From positions 51,755 to 115,754 of the forward strand of contig JAJOZX010012245.1 of NCBI GenBank assembly GCA_023014485.1: a stretch of 64,000 nucleotides of DNA. The letters are read 5' to 3'. The translations under genes were made by a program, and so were the position numbers. The notes beneath the pieces were generated by a model. It ran no database searches. It was not told the DNA's origin and saw nothing but the letters and a program-made list of their open reading frames with translations. The DNA is from Bathynomus jamesi (Eukaryota > Arthropoda > Malacostraca > Isopoda > Cirolanidae). Of this stretch, positions 1-10,789 are shown one piece after another. Each line of letters starts with the position of its first letter. The first letter of the stretch is position 1.

Positions 1-591
1 CGTATTTATTTTTTGACATCTGAAGACTTATTTTGATGCTTGAAACCAAGGTCGCCTAACATACATACACTATACGTTGCTCGCGAGAGCACACTGAAGA
101 CAGTCAAAATTTTGAAATGAGCACTGGTTCTAAAGTGCAAATAGCAAAAGCTTTAGTTCAGAATACATCTTCCTAATACTTGTGTGTAGCAACTTTGTTT
201 AAAATGTTTAAAATCTAATACAGCCATTAAATTACCTATTTGGTATTTTTTTAAGCAAATAGGAACACCTTTTAATAATAACGTAAGTGAAAAAGTATAC
301 AGAAAAAGTATTACGCCGATTTGCATGATATAATTAAGCCTACAAATTTTTAAAATACATCCCAAACATTTAGTTATTGAAACTGAATAAGAATTTACTA
401 GATTTGATGACTTTTTTTTCCAAATATCAACTGAATAAACTTTCTTCATAGATTAAACTAACTAAGAAATCTTCTCAAGTTTAAATTACAGTGCACTGAA
501 ACAGTGAAAAGGAAAACTGGTTAATTCAATCAATTAAAAGTATCGATTTCGACCTTCAGAGTAAATAATGGTTCAAAGGACCATTTTGAAC
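1..591. other. gene-free flank
   Basis: AT-rich sequence with no reading frame that resembles a known protein, and no clear repeat or RNA. Its last bases (592-599) are the left target-site duplication of the hAT element that follows. Confidence 0.6.
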
Positions 592-599
592 TATACAAG

Positions 600-3500
600 C
601 AGTTGCGTAACTAGGGTGGGGCGCGTGCCCTGGGCGCCAAATTTTTTGGGGGGGGGGGCCATTTTTATGATTTAAAAAAATTTTTTTTAAGTAAAAACAT
701 GCTCTTTTGAAAATGTACCGGTACCATATCTCTAGCCATCGAATTTCCATGAATTTCAGATTTTTAACTTCATTTAACTTAATTAATTCATTCTATTTTT
801 ATTAGAATTTTATTATGAATTATTAATTTATCCTATTTTTTTGTTTCTTTCTCTAGAAAAGTTTACCATGAAGCGAACATTGCCGATACCGAAAAAGAAG
901 CTGAGTGGAGCAGAAGGCAGGAAGAAAAGAAAAATGCAAGAAGCAGAAGCTAAAAAGTCAAGTGGCTTTATGATGTCATTTCTTGAACAGCAACAAGCTG
1001 GTCCTTCATCAGCATTAACTGCATCAGATATGAGTGTTGACCAACCCGCCAGTGTATCAGAAGGAGAATTAAGTGTCTTTCAAGAACCAGAAGTGTCTTT
1101 CAAGAAGCCAGAAGATACTAAAACTTTGAGTAGCGAAAAGCAGGAAAAAACATCACAGCCTATACCAGATGCGATTCAGCATCACGATGTAGGCTTCTTG
1201 GAGTTTGATAAAATATCAAAAAAAGTAATTTTATCAGATGCTCTGAGGACAGAAATGGTCACATTGGGTTCGAAGTATTTTCAAAATAGTGAAGGGCCAT
1301 TTGTTCCCACACAAACCCGATCAATGAATGAAAGATGGTTTAAAATAAAGTTGGGAAATGGATGTGGAGAAGAAGTTTGGCGCTCATGGCTTGTTTATTC
1401 TCCAGAGAAGAAAGCAGCTTTTTGCTTTTGTTGTTTGCTATTTTCTCAAATTGACAATCAGTCTTCATTGGAGCAAGAAAATGGGTTCAATCATTGGAAA
1501 GCACCAGAAAGGCTTAGCACCCATGAAAATGCAAAAAATCATCGATACTACTTCACCCAATGGAAGGAAATGGAAAGAAATCTTTTAGAAAACAGAAGAA
1601 TCATTGACGTAGAGCTTCAAGCTCAAATTGCAACAGAAAAACAAAAATGGCGAGATGTTCTCCACAGAATTCTCCATTGCATAAAATTTTTAGCAACTCA
1701 GAACCTTGCATTGCGAGGTCACAAGGAATCCCTTAGACAGGAAGAGGAAAGCAATATTGGAAATTTTCTTGGGTTATTAAAATTGTTGGCAAGGTTTGAT
1801 CCTGTCATGAAAGAACATCTCAGTATTGTGGAAAAGCACCCTGGAAGAACATCATATTTATCTCCGTTAGTGCAGAATGAATTTATTCAGCTGATGGCTT
1901 CTACTGTTCGTCAGAAATTGTTACAGAGCATTCATAAGGCCAAATATTTTGGCCTCATGTTTGATTCTACTCCAGATCAAGCACATCGAGAGCAAATGGC
2001 AGAAACAGTTCGTTATGTTGATATTGATTTTCAGGAGAAAACAATTTTTATAAAAGAGTCTTTTCTTGGATTTATCCAATTAAAACGAAAGGATGCTGAA
2101 AACATTGTGGAAGTGATTTTGGAACAACTGGAAAAAGACAAAATGCCGTTAGAAGACTGTCGATCTCAATGCTATGACAATGCTGCAGTTATGGCTGGTT
2201 ATGAAAGTGGTGTTCAACAGAGGATTATTGAAAAAAATAGCAAAGCTATTTTTGTAAACTGCGATAATCATTCTCTCAATTTGGTTGGAGTGCGTGCTGC
2301 TAACCATGATGCAGTGATGGTGACGTTTTTTGGTGCAATTCAGTCGCTTTATTCATTCTTTTCACGTTCAACTCTCCGTTGGAAAAAGCTGAAAGATGCC
2401 ATACCAATAGTTGTCAAATCTGAATCTGAAATTCGATGGAGTTCCAGAACAGAGGCTGTGAAGCCTGTTCAATGTTCATGAATACTTTGATATTATAGTG
2501 GAACTCTTGCAAAGCATGGTTGATGATCAAAATGAAACTGCTGATACAAGAGGTGATGCAAGGCAGGTGCTGAATCAAATTTTGACTTTTCATTTCTTGG
2601 CTTTGCTTGGATTTTGGAACAAAATTCTTGTTCTGATTGATCGTGTTCAAAAACAACTCCAAGATCATACCATGAACTTTCATGATGCTGCTTATGATTT
2701 AAAAGCCCTTCAAGATTATTTTTTAAGCAGTCGAAAATCATTGGCCAGTGAATCACTTGAAGCAGGGCTGAAACTGTGTGATGAATGGGATATTCAAGTA
2801 GAAAGACGCCCCAGAAAGAAGAAACAAATGCCTGGTGAAAAAGCCAAGGATGTAGGGTTAACTGCGAAAGAAGAAATGATGAGAATAATGAAAGAAACTA
2901 TTGATCGTCTCCATAATGAAATGGAAGAAAGATTTGTCCGTCTCCATGACTTGGATTCAAAATTTGGATTTCTTTTAGATGCTAGAGGATTATTGTTTGA
3001 CTCAAATGAAAGAAACAGTAGTCATGACGTAAATATCTTAAAGAAAAGTTGTCTCAACCTTGGACAGTTTTATAGCAATGATATTGACGGCTTTGAGCTT
3101 TATGAAGAAATCCTGGATTGTAAGATGCTTCTGAAAAGTCGCCCAAATGTTCAGATTTCTAAAGCTGAGGAACTCCTCAAGTTTATTGTTCAGTATGGAG
3201 ATGAAAATGGTTTTCCAAATTTGAGAGTAGCTATTCAGATAGTGCTCACTATTGCAATTTCAATTGCCAGCTGGCTGTGAGCGATCTTTCAGCAAGTTAA
3301 CATTGATCTTATCATATTTGAGAGCTTCAATGGGCCAAGAAAGACTTTCTGCTTTAGCCTTGCTCAGCATTGAACGTGAGGAAACTGAAATAACAAATTT
3401 TGATGACATTATTGATAAGTTTGCATCAGCAAAAGTAAGAAAAATACGTTTAGTGTGAAGTTCCAAATTATTCATTAAAAGAGCCAAAAATAATAGGTGC

Positions 3501-4068
3501 AAACAAGGCATTTCTTTTAAAGTACCATATAATTGGAATGATTTTTGTCAGTATCTAATATTCTAATTGCTAATTCTGCTATCGGTAATTAAGTAAAATT
3601 CAAGAAAACATCAAAGTGTATTCTCATGAAAAGTTATGCCTCTCCTTGTACATATATTAATTGTTTCTATTGTAATTCGGCAAATAATTAACCATACTTT
3701 GGTTCTATAAAATTAAATTGTATTAATAGAAATTTAATATCAACCTTAATAGTAAATATACGCGGTTATGTATATGGATAGAAAAACATTAAAGTATAAA
3801 CTGTAAAAATAATTTTATGAATTGTATTTTCATTTCATTTCAATTTATTTTTACCTATTTTTGTACAGTTTTATATGTATATAACTGTTTTTCATTTTCA
3901 TTTGTCATAAAATAAACTTCTTAAAAGTATATTTTGTTAGCGGTATTATTACGAGTAACCAGTTTGAGTACCATTATAAGAATTCAGCCAGAATTTTAAA
4001 GAACACTGGTTTTAAGGGCGCCATTTATTGATTTGCCCTGGGCGCGATCAACCCTAGTTACGCCTCTG
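600..4068 (+). mobile_element. hAT DNA transposon, near full length
   Basis: The element is bounded by an exact 8-bp direct repeat, TATACAAG, at 592-599 and 4069-4076; this is the target-site length of hAT elements. The termini are inverted: the left end starts CAGTTGCGTAACTAGGGT and the reverse complement of the right end starts CAGAGGCGTAACTAGGGT. A second shared block ending GGCGCC lies just inside each end. A G-run follows the left end at about 644-658. The 3469-bp interior carries one transposase gene on the plus strand. The exact TSD and recognisable termini indicate a fairly recent insertion, although the gene is frameshifted. Confidence 0.93.
868..3458 (+). pseudogene. hAT transposase, TTF-finger/ZMYM1-like, frameshifted
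   Basis: Transposase of the hAT group often annotated as zinc finger MYM-type 1-like (TTF-type finger, DUF4371, C-terminal hAT dimerisation domain). The start is the ATG at 868 in a good context (ACCATGA), just after a pyrimidine-rich TTTCTCTAG that looks like a splice acceptor. A lysine/arginine-rich N terminus is followed by the finger near residue 185 (FCFCCLLF), then an RNase H-like core with Asp in LMFDSTPD (about 365), CYDNAA and the CDNHSLN motif. A 1-bp shift near 2455-2480 moves the frame. Near 3272 a 4-bp duplication within GCCAGCTGGCTGTG breaks it again just before the dimerisation motif CERSFSKL. An AATAAA lies near 3913. It cannot make a full transposase. Confidence 0.88.
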
Positions 4069-4249
4069 TATACAAGTCAACCATCTTTAGCCATTAACAA
4101 CTTCTTTAACAAAATAAAAAAAACCGAGCTACAACCACTTTTATCAGGTTTTCTCAATAAGTTGGTTCAACCACTTTTATGGGAATAATATACTGAAAAC
4201 GCAAGTTTTTGCTATGGCTTTATGAGAAAATACTTTCTACTGTACCGTG

Positions 4250-4410
4250 GGATCACCTGAAAATCAGGGCCCACAGCCTTCTTTAGTTAGCTTTATAAGG
4301 CTAACCAAAAAGCCCTTGACGATTGGTTAGGTTAGGTCGTGATATTTTAGCTAGTTAGCCTTATAAGGATAACTAAAGAAGGCTGGGGGGCCCTAATCTT
4401 CAGGTGATCC
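4250..4410. mobile_element. 161-bp foldback MITE
   Basis: Nearly the whole segment is one inverted repeat: GGATCACCTGAA at the left end pairs with TTCAGGTGATCC at the right, and the arms continue inward through AGCCTTCTTTAGTTA. The loop contains TTGACGATTGGTTAGGTTAGG, a module that recurs at 7682, 7735 and about 34950. Flanks show TACCGTG at 4243-4249 and, one base removed from the right end, at 4412-4418, which fits an imperfect 8-bp target duplication. It has no coding capacity. Confidence 0.75.
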
Positions 4411-4552
4411 ATACCGTGTCCAAGAAAAATGTTTATAAAGAAACAATTAGCAATGATAAGCCTGAACATTTCTTCGAAAAATGGAGAGAAAAGGTGACAT
4501 TTACGAACAAGACTACCATTTTTAAATTTTATTTACACATTTCTTAGCAAAA

Positions 4553-4790
4553 ACTGGTTGAACATGGGAACTCGCGAAAATGCGAGGCCAAAGTTCTTTT
4601 GAAGACCTATGTATGGATTTTTAGTACAAATGAAGACCGAAATGCGAATTTATATTTGTACATATCACTTGGTTGAACATGGGAACTCGCAAAAATGCAA
4701 GGCCAAAGTTCTTTTGAAGACCTATGTATAGATTTGTAGCACAAATGAAATGAAGACCGAAATGCTAATTTATATTTGTATATAATCGCA
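4553..4790. repeat. tandem duplication, about 120-bp unit
   Basis: Two adjacent copies both contain GGTTGAACATGGGAACTCGC and GGCCAAAGTTCTTTTGAAGA followed by GACCGAAATGC. They differ by point changes and a small indel. No function is suggested. Confidence 0.8.
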
Positions 4791-4994
4791 GTAATAATTA
4801 ATATACAAAATCAGTCAAACTCATTTGAAAACTTTTAAAAGAAAACTGCGAATTAATATACAAAACAAATCCAGCTGAATTACATTACATTAAGACATTA
4901 AATTCTTATTGGTTATGTTTGTACTATATAATTTTCATAACAATAGAAGAAGGATAACTCAATTATTTTTGCATTTATATAGCCTATTTACATA

Positions 4995-5155
4995 GCACGT
5001 CGTAGCAACGAACGAGTCCTGATGTAGTTTGTATCAGAATGGCATCAATTAAAATAATGCAACTCATTATATATTTAAGTTCTTTAATAACTTCACAGCA
5101 ATCTAAGTAAATATATTTTGTGTGGAAACCAATAACCGAAAATTTACATTTTTTG
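4995..5155. repeat. dispersed repeat, copy 1 of 2
   Basis: It shares with 6085-6243 an ordered set of blocks (GGCAACGAA/GCAACGAAC, GATGTAG, TATCAGAAT, AATAACTT, CAATCTAAGTAAA, CCGAAAATTT) in the same orientation. The copies are clearly diverged, and no coding is seen in either. Confidence 0.6.
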
Positions 5156-5306
5156 TGGAGAGGAGGGGTCATTTTAGTCGCCAATGAGAGGGAACACGAC
5201 ATTAAAGAAAACGGCTGCATTTAAGAAAATGTTTGGGGTTTAACTTTGTTCATATGACGGGGACCTATCTGCAGCTTAACGTGAAATTCGAACCACGGGT
5301 CGCTAC

Positions 5307-5701
5307 TAGGGCATGGTTAATTAATAATTTTTAGGAAAGTGATGAATGATGAAATTTTCTAATTAATCGATGATTAACTGGTTAAAAATGATTAAAAATT
5401 AAATACTTCTGAAAAGAGTAAGAAAGAGCTTTATTGTTTCTGTTGCGCGAGATAAGACTAAAGAAGGCAATTTGCTCAAACATTTAGTTGCTTTAGTTCA
5501 AGAAATCAGGCATGGGCGGATTATACAGTTTATACACGCAAAAAGGTGCCAAATTCAAATGATACATTACAAAATTTAAGGTAAAATGATGCTGAAATTG
5601 AGGAAAATTAATCACTTCCCATCATTTTCTAAAAATATTTTTGGTTAATTAATGATTAAATTCAAAACAATGATTAACTCATTAATCAGAACCAGGCCCT
5701 A
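5307..5701. mobile_element. non-autonomous hAT-like element
   Basis: The ends are inverted: TAGGGCATGGTTAATTAAT on the left, and the right end reads TAGGGCCTGGTTCTGATTAAT in reverse complement. The interior is rich in ATTAATGATTAA-type subterminal motifs. TCGCTAC abuts the left end, and CTCGCTAC lies two bases beyond the right end, so the target duplication is imperfect or the right end is slightly longer. There is no ORF. Confidence 0.65.
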
Positions 5702-6865
5702 CACTCGCTACATCTAGTGTATATAGAGAAGACCGTTCCCCATCCATCTATTCACCAGACAAAGTCGATTGAAACACTGATTTTGCGGAAACTACTGTAG
5801 TGTTGCGTTATGATTTCCACAAATAACCTTTTCCTGCTTCTAAACAAAGGAGCAGCTCATAATGACAAATTTCTCAAAAATATGAATTCCTGGATTTTAA
5901 GCAAGAAATTAACATTTTGCAATTACTTTTCCATTACGAGATCTTAAGAGTCTTAGTTCTACCTGTATCATAGAATTGAGTCTATGCAAGTTTTTAAAAA
6001 TATAACCTACATGTGTATGATCTATTTTTACATAACGCCTCGTTGCAACAGCGAAGCCAGAAGTGGCCGATTAGAACGGCACATATCGCCTAGTGGCAAC
6101 GAATGAATCCCGATGTAGCTTTTATCAGAATCAACACAAAGCAGCTCATTCTCTATTTGAGTTTCTTAATAACTTTTCAACAATCTAAGTAAACATCTCG
6201 TATTTCGTGCAGAAACAATCACTGAAGTAACCGAAAATTTGGTGAACGTCTATTTTAAAGTGTTTCATTATGTATATAAATGAACTAAGTACAGTTTCCA
6301 CAAACACCTTTTCCGTTTCTAACAATGACAATTTCCGCAATAATACCATACATTACGTCATCATAACATTCTATTAAGGATAAAGTTTAAGGGTCAAATC
6401 AAATAAAAATAGTCTATCAATATTTTAATTATTCTTTGTCAAATAGTAAAATGTTCTGTTAAAATTATTGTAATGTTTGTAATGGTTTTCCTAGTTAAAG
6501 TAAGCCTAAATATGATTATCAAGTAAAACTCGGATCTTTTCGGTTTACAGCCTGTAATATTTTTTAACATTACTTGTTTTTTATTGTCCAGTTTTAATCG
6601 AGGATTTCAAAAATAACATTCATGTTTTAGAGAAACAAATAGTGAGGCAGTTATACATTTTAGTTTAGAGAACCAGCAAAAGGTCGGCGCTACGCGCCGA
6701 TTTTGCTAGATCTGCGGTGCTTCGGCTGAATTGTGGGCCTACGGCGTATTTTATTTGAACATCAGTAGCCCTTTATCTGGATATCATTCCTATTCCTCTC
6801 ACCTTGGGCCTCAGTAATTGGGGTGCCTGCGGCCTTCCAGTTACTGGCAAACCAATTATTCATTC

Positions 6866-6985
6866 AATAAAACTACAGAAAAGAACGCAGCCATGAAAAT
6901 CTAAAGCTTCACAAATCTTAATACAATGAGCTCGGATTTGAAGCCTAAGATTTTCATGACTGCGTTCATTTCTATAGTTTTATTG
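6866..6985. repeat. 120-bp hairpin
   Basis: Left arm CAATAAAACTACAGAAAAGA with AACGCAGCCATGAAAATCT pairs with AGATTTTCATGACTGCGTT on the right. A related left-arm sequence recurs at 55082-55125 next to another TE, so this is a shared repeat module. Confidence 0.75.
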
Positions 6986-7667
6986 ACCAAATAACTGAAC
7001 CGACAGTAATTGGGGCCCTGCGGCCCGCCAATCATAGTTTTCATTGATTTCGAGTGCATCAATAATATTGTTATAGTGTTCCATTAGTTGTGATAAGCAT
7101 GATCTTCCTGACCGGAATCGATGTTGGTTATCATTTTTTTTTCTGTTATCATTTTTTTTCTGAGTTTCCTCATTAACCCCATCCCCATCCCCTCCCCCAA
7201 TACCCCCTCCCCTCTCCCCATTTACCCCCACCCTTCCCCCATTACCCCAAGGGGGAAGGGGGCTGGCACCTTGCAAAGGATTTACTTTAATTTTTTTTTG
7301 GTTACATATATACTGTATATCGCATCTATTTTTCTGAGTTTCCCCATTAACCCCACCCCCCCCCCCAAAACCCCACCCCTCCCCCATTTTGTGCCAAAAT
7401 TATGATTAAAAATGAAGAAATGGGAAGAACTGTACCCCTAAAAGGGGGGTGCAGGATTTATGTTCGGGAATTTTTTTAGCATGGGCACTGCACAATAAAA
7501 AGACGCATCGAATGGTGAAAACCGCATTGTTCTACACCAATTGTAGCGACCTGTAGGTGTGCGCAAAAAAACTGTTACATATATATATATATATAAGGCT
7601 TCATTTCTGAAATAGTATATTAGATACCATATACGCTTTAAGATTCCAAAATCCCTGAAAGTTTTAG

Positions 7668-7792
7668 GTCAACTGTACGCTCATGACGATTGGTTAGGTT
7701 AAGTCATGGTATTTTCGTTTGTTTTGACAGTAAACTAACGAAAATATCATGACTTAACCTAACCAATCGTCAAGGGCGTACAGTTGACCTAA
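7668..7792. repeat. hairpin of the TTAGG-containing module
   Basis: AACTGTACGC plus GACGATTGGTTAGGTTAAGT on the left is mirrored by ACTTAACCTAACCAATCGTC plus GCGTACAGTT on the right, around a short loop. The same module appears in the MITE at 4250 and near 34945-34992. Confidence 0.8.
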
Positions 7793-8085
7793 CCGGGCAT
7801 TCTGTTAACCTAACTGGGCATTCAGTTAACCTAACCAGTTGGTAGAATCTAGAATTTGACGGTCCCGTAGCCATGACTAGTTTTTTCCGCCGGCCGTCAA
7901 ACCAAAAAGATCCCAATACGGTTTAAAAATATATATTTTAAATTTGTTAAATTGTATATAACTGCCTCACTATTTGTTTCTCTAAAACATGAATGTTATT
8001 TTTGAAATCCTCGATTAAAACTGGACAATAAAAAACAAAGTTAAAAAATATTACAGGCCATAAAACCGAAAAGATCCTAAAACTC

Positions 8086-8992
8086 TACTATCGAGACAAT
8101 GTCTCTTGAGAGTCTATATGGCCCTAACCTAACCTAGTTTAACCTGTTTTAACATATCAAGCCGTTATGGACTCTACTATTCAGACAATATTCATTGTTC
8201 AGAGACAAAGTTTTGCCCATTATTGTTATGTCCGTTATACTAAGGCGTAGTGAATATCATAATACACTTACCTTTTTCACCTCGCTGTTCGTGTTAGTAG
8301 GTAGAAGCTAGCACGATTCATTTATAGTAAAGATATAGGTATAACTAATATGTTGAACACACACTACATTTATACAGTATAGTGCACTGTGTCATAGTTC
8401 ACATTAAATTATATCATAGGCTATTAGGAAACACATGATTAAAATGGAACTAAATCAAGCTTCTTCATCGCCACAAGAGAAATGACGGCATTAAGCCAAC
8501 ACCCACCTAACCTAAGTCGTACAAGAAGGTAGGGAGACCCTGAGCAGAAGCCATTTACTTATCTGTGCTCGTGGCCTATGCCTATGTGCATTCAATTCAT
8601 ATTCTAATATATGTATTATAGTGTTACAAATTTTAGAATAAAAAATATTTAAATTACCATCCACTTAATACTTCTTTCCTTTCTTTTAAATGTCACCCAC
8701 TTAACTCTAATTTTTCAACTTCCGATTGGTAGTACTGCTTGACTAGAAATATCGTACAACATTTAAAAGTGCCAGACGTACAAAAACCATTAAAAATACA
8801 ATCCAAGAGGTTAGAGCTCGCTGTTACGACTGCAGTGAGATCATCCTCAAATGCTCTGAAGTATAATCATAAAAAATACTAAGGCAAGGCACGCAAACCT
8901 ACAAATTGTTCAGCATGCATCAGAGCTGTACTCATTTTTAATTTTTTTGACTGCTACTATCTCTATTATGGAAGTTATTTTGGTACTTTTCC

Positions 8993-9037
<45 letters not shown>

Positions 9038-9180
9038 AAAAAAAAAAACTTTTAGTATTAAGTCTTTTTCTCTACTCTTACTATTAGAACCCTACTGGTA
9101 CCGCATGTGTGGGAAGAGAGGCTTTGGAACCTCTATAAATAACACCATTTCACTTCAGTTGTAGGTAAATAATTAGAGGG
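8086..9180. other. gene-free interval with (TC)n microsatellite
   Basis: No coding is supported. CCTAACCTAACC-type (TTAGG) runs occur near 8125-8150. A pure (TC)n tract of about 38 bp at 8996-9033 is followed by an A-run. The rest is AT-rich without recognised structure. Confidence 0.6.
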
Positions 9181-9238
9181 GATAATAGAGGGGTAGGATT
9201 GTTGACCATTTGGATTCCTACAAGCTACTTGGGGACTC

Positions 9239-9413
9239 CAACATGGGTTTAGACGGCATAGGTCGTGTCTCACCAACTTGCTCGAGTTTTTCCACGTCAT
9301 GTTGAGTGAGTATGATAAGAGTAGGGCGGTTAATGAGAAAGCCTTTAATAAGGTACCTCACCGCCAGCTAATGACCAAAGTGCGCGCGCTGGGTATAGGT
9401 GGTATGGAAAACT
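9239..9413 (+). pseudogene. CR1-like LINE reverse transcriptase fragment
   Basis: The translation reads QHGFRRHRSCLTNLLEFF and, further on, EKAFNKVPHRQLMTKVRALG. This is the classic CR1/L2-clade pattern QHGFRxGRSCLTNLLEF followed by the LDFxKAFDKVPH block. Residues around the catalytic LDF are deleted and the frame ends in a stop at 9411. The matching C-terminal end of such a LINE lies at 20000-20317, on the far side of the BEL element, so both may be one LINE copy hit by later insertions. Confidence 0.75.
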
Positions 9414-9630
9414 GATGTGTGGGTAGTTGGGAGGTAACGAAAATGGTTCACTGAGTAGGTAGGTAGTTAATCTAACAATTATTAAATTCCTTTTATGTCA
9501 ATAACTGGGTGGATGAAACCAATTGGTTGCTCACCAGAGTTATTCTCCACACTAGTATTTATATACTGTGTGACAAGAGCGTGCTCGGTAATAGATATAC
9601 ATTACCGATCAACCAACCGAAGAAAAAAAA

Positions 9631-10122
9631 CCAAGACGGCACTGTGGAAAAAGCCCCGCGAAAAAGGAACAAGGGAGAACGAAAACGAGGAACGGGGCGA
9701 GAAGCCGGAACGAGAGAAGGGAGAAGGACAAACAACGGAAAAAGATCCCCACCAGCAAGTACGCTCTCAACAATTAGACAGAAGGGGAAAAGAGACTCTA
9801 ATAACTAGCAGTAAGTGACTAATTGTGTTTTAACCCAGTTAGAAGTAAACGCATTAAATTAAGCTGGGTCAGACAACTTAGGCCTACATTGTGGCCTAAG
9901 ACCTAGCATCAACTCATAGCTTAACAAAGGTGAAGGTAGATTGCCCTAACCTAATTTGGTGAGGAATCCTACTGTGGACCTCAATTTATCTGCCCGCTCT
10001 GGACCATTTCCGGAATCTCTAGGCTGACCCCTACAAGGCTAGACTTAATCTACTCTATAGTTAGACTGGAGATATAAGGGGTGGGTTAATTGTGGACCAA
10101 TTCATACAGAGCGTTTTTCACA
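9631..10122 (+). repeat. BEL/Pao 5' LTR
   Basis: It matches 19499-19991 almost base for base, starting CCAAGACGGCACTG and ending CGTTTTTCACA. Differences seen are one G indel near the start, GAGAACG/GAGAGCG, CGAGAGA/CGAAAGA, and GACTTAATC/GATTTAATC. The upstream limit is where similarity stops; it does not begin with TG, so the true start may differ. Confidence 0.8.
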
Positions 10123-10145
10123 TTGGTGGTCCGTGTGTGGGGAAT
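10123..10145 (+). promoter_or_regulatory. candidate primer binding site
   Basis: Directly after the LTR comes TTGGTGGTCCGTGTGTGGGG. A primer site starting TGG within one or two bases of the LTR end is the expected layout, but I could not match it to a specific tRNA. Confidence 0.35.
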
Positions 10146-10789
10146 TTATAAACCTAACCTAATCAAGCCTAACTAGGAAACATTTACATTTAAGGAGTCT
10201 CATTCTCTTATAAGCTTAGACCTGAGTGACACATAAGTACTTGGGGGGGGGGGGGATTAAACCAAATTTAAAACTTGACTGTTTTGTCTGTGATCTTCTT
10301 CTCTGGTAATTTCTCTTGTCCCCTATATTTCATTACGATCCCCAGTTAAACAACATTACTGAACAAGCATTTAAAATGCATACAACTCCAAGTATCCAAT
10401 TCTTCTTTTAAGGAAGAATCACTCAACAGATTTTTTCAACAGGCACATGCATTCCTTGCAATCTGTGTGTATATATATGTATATATACACTGTACTCTTT
10501 ACATGTGCCACAAATACACTCAACCTATCTGAACATAAGCAAGGATTGCATGGGTTACTCAAAAGGGTCTTATGGCCTACTGTGGCCATAGCCCAAACAC
10601 TGAACTTTGGTCTTGTGGCCTACTTTGGCCATGAGCCAAACAACACAAAACCAGTACAGGATTCAAAGTTCCAAGCCCTCCAGATCTACCTGTGGAGGAG
10701 TAACATTTACTCTACTAAAACTACAGGTATTGACTAGTCTGAAGTGGTAAGAGGTTTGAATACAGTACAAACTCATTTGACACTAAACT
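10123..10789. other. BEL/Pao leader region without gag
   Basis: This is the position where gag should begin. There is a G-run near 10242-10256 and a local duplication around GGCCTACTGTGGCCATAG (about 10570-10640). No reading frame resembles gag or protease. Confidence 0.55.

Larger units (their letters stand above)
4077..6523. other. gene-free repeat-rich interval
   Basis: No coding sequence is supported. The interval holds a foldback MITE (4250-4410), a tandem duplication (4553-4790), a diverged 160-bp repeat pair (4995-5155 and 6085-6243) and a small hAT-like element (5307-5701), listed separately. The remainder is AT-rich and shows no structure I could identify. Confidence 0.6.
6532..8077. 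mobile_element. TIR element, 8-bp TSD, no transposase
   Basis: Inverted arms of about 140 bp (6532-6662 and 7936-8077) begin GGATCTTTTCGGTTT. They are flanked by an exact 8-bp duplication, TAAAACTC, at 6524-6531 and 8078-8085. The 1546-bp interior has no credible coding sequence; it holds two hairpins (6866-6985 and 7668-7792) and C-rich tracts (CCCCATCCCC-like) at 7180-7260 and 7345-7390. The TSD length fits hAT or P-type transposition, but the terminal bases are not the common CAG form, so the superfamily is left open. Confidence 0.78.

Noticed and set aside
153..750. Two minus-strand ORFs of 98 and 64 codons
   Set aside because: AT-rich chance frames; the second covers the hAT terminus.
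6980..7405. Gly-rich minus and Pro-rich plus ORFs
   Set aside because: Products of the C-rich low-complexity tracts inside the TIR element at 6532-8077.
9420..9630. Extending the BEL 5' LTR upstream to a TG start
   Set aside because: No similarity to the region before 19499 beyond CCAAGACGGCACTG, so an extension is unsupported.
10447..10737. 96-codon ORF after the BEL leader, possible gag
   Set aside because: No zinc knuckle or gag-like features; it runs through a local duplication and a TATATA stretch.
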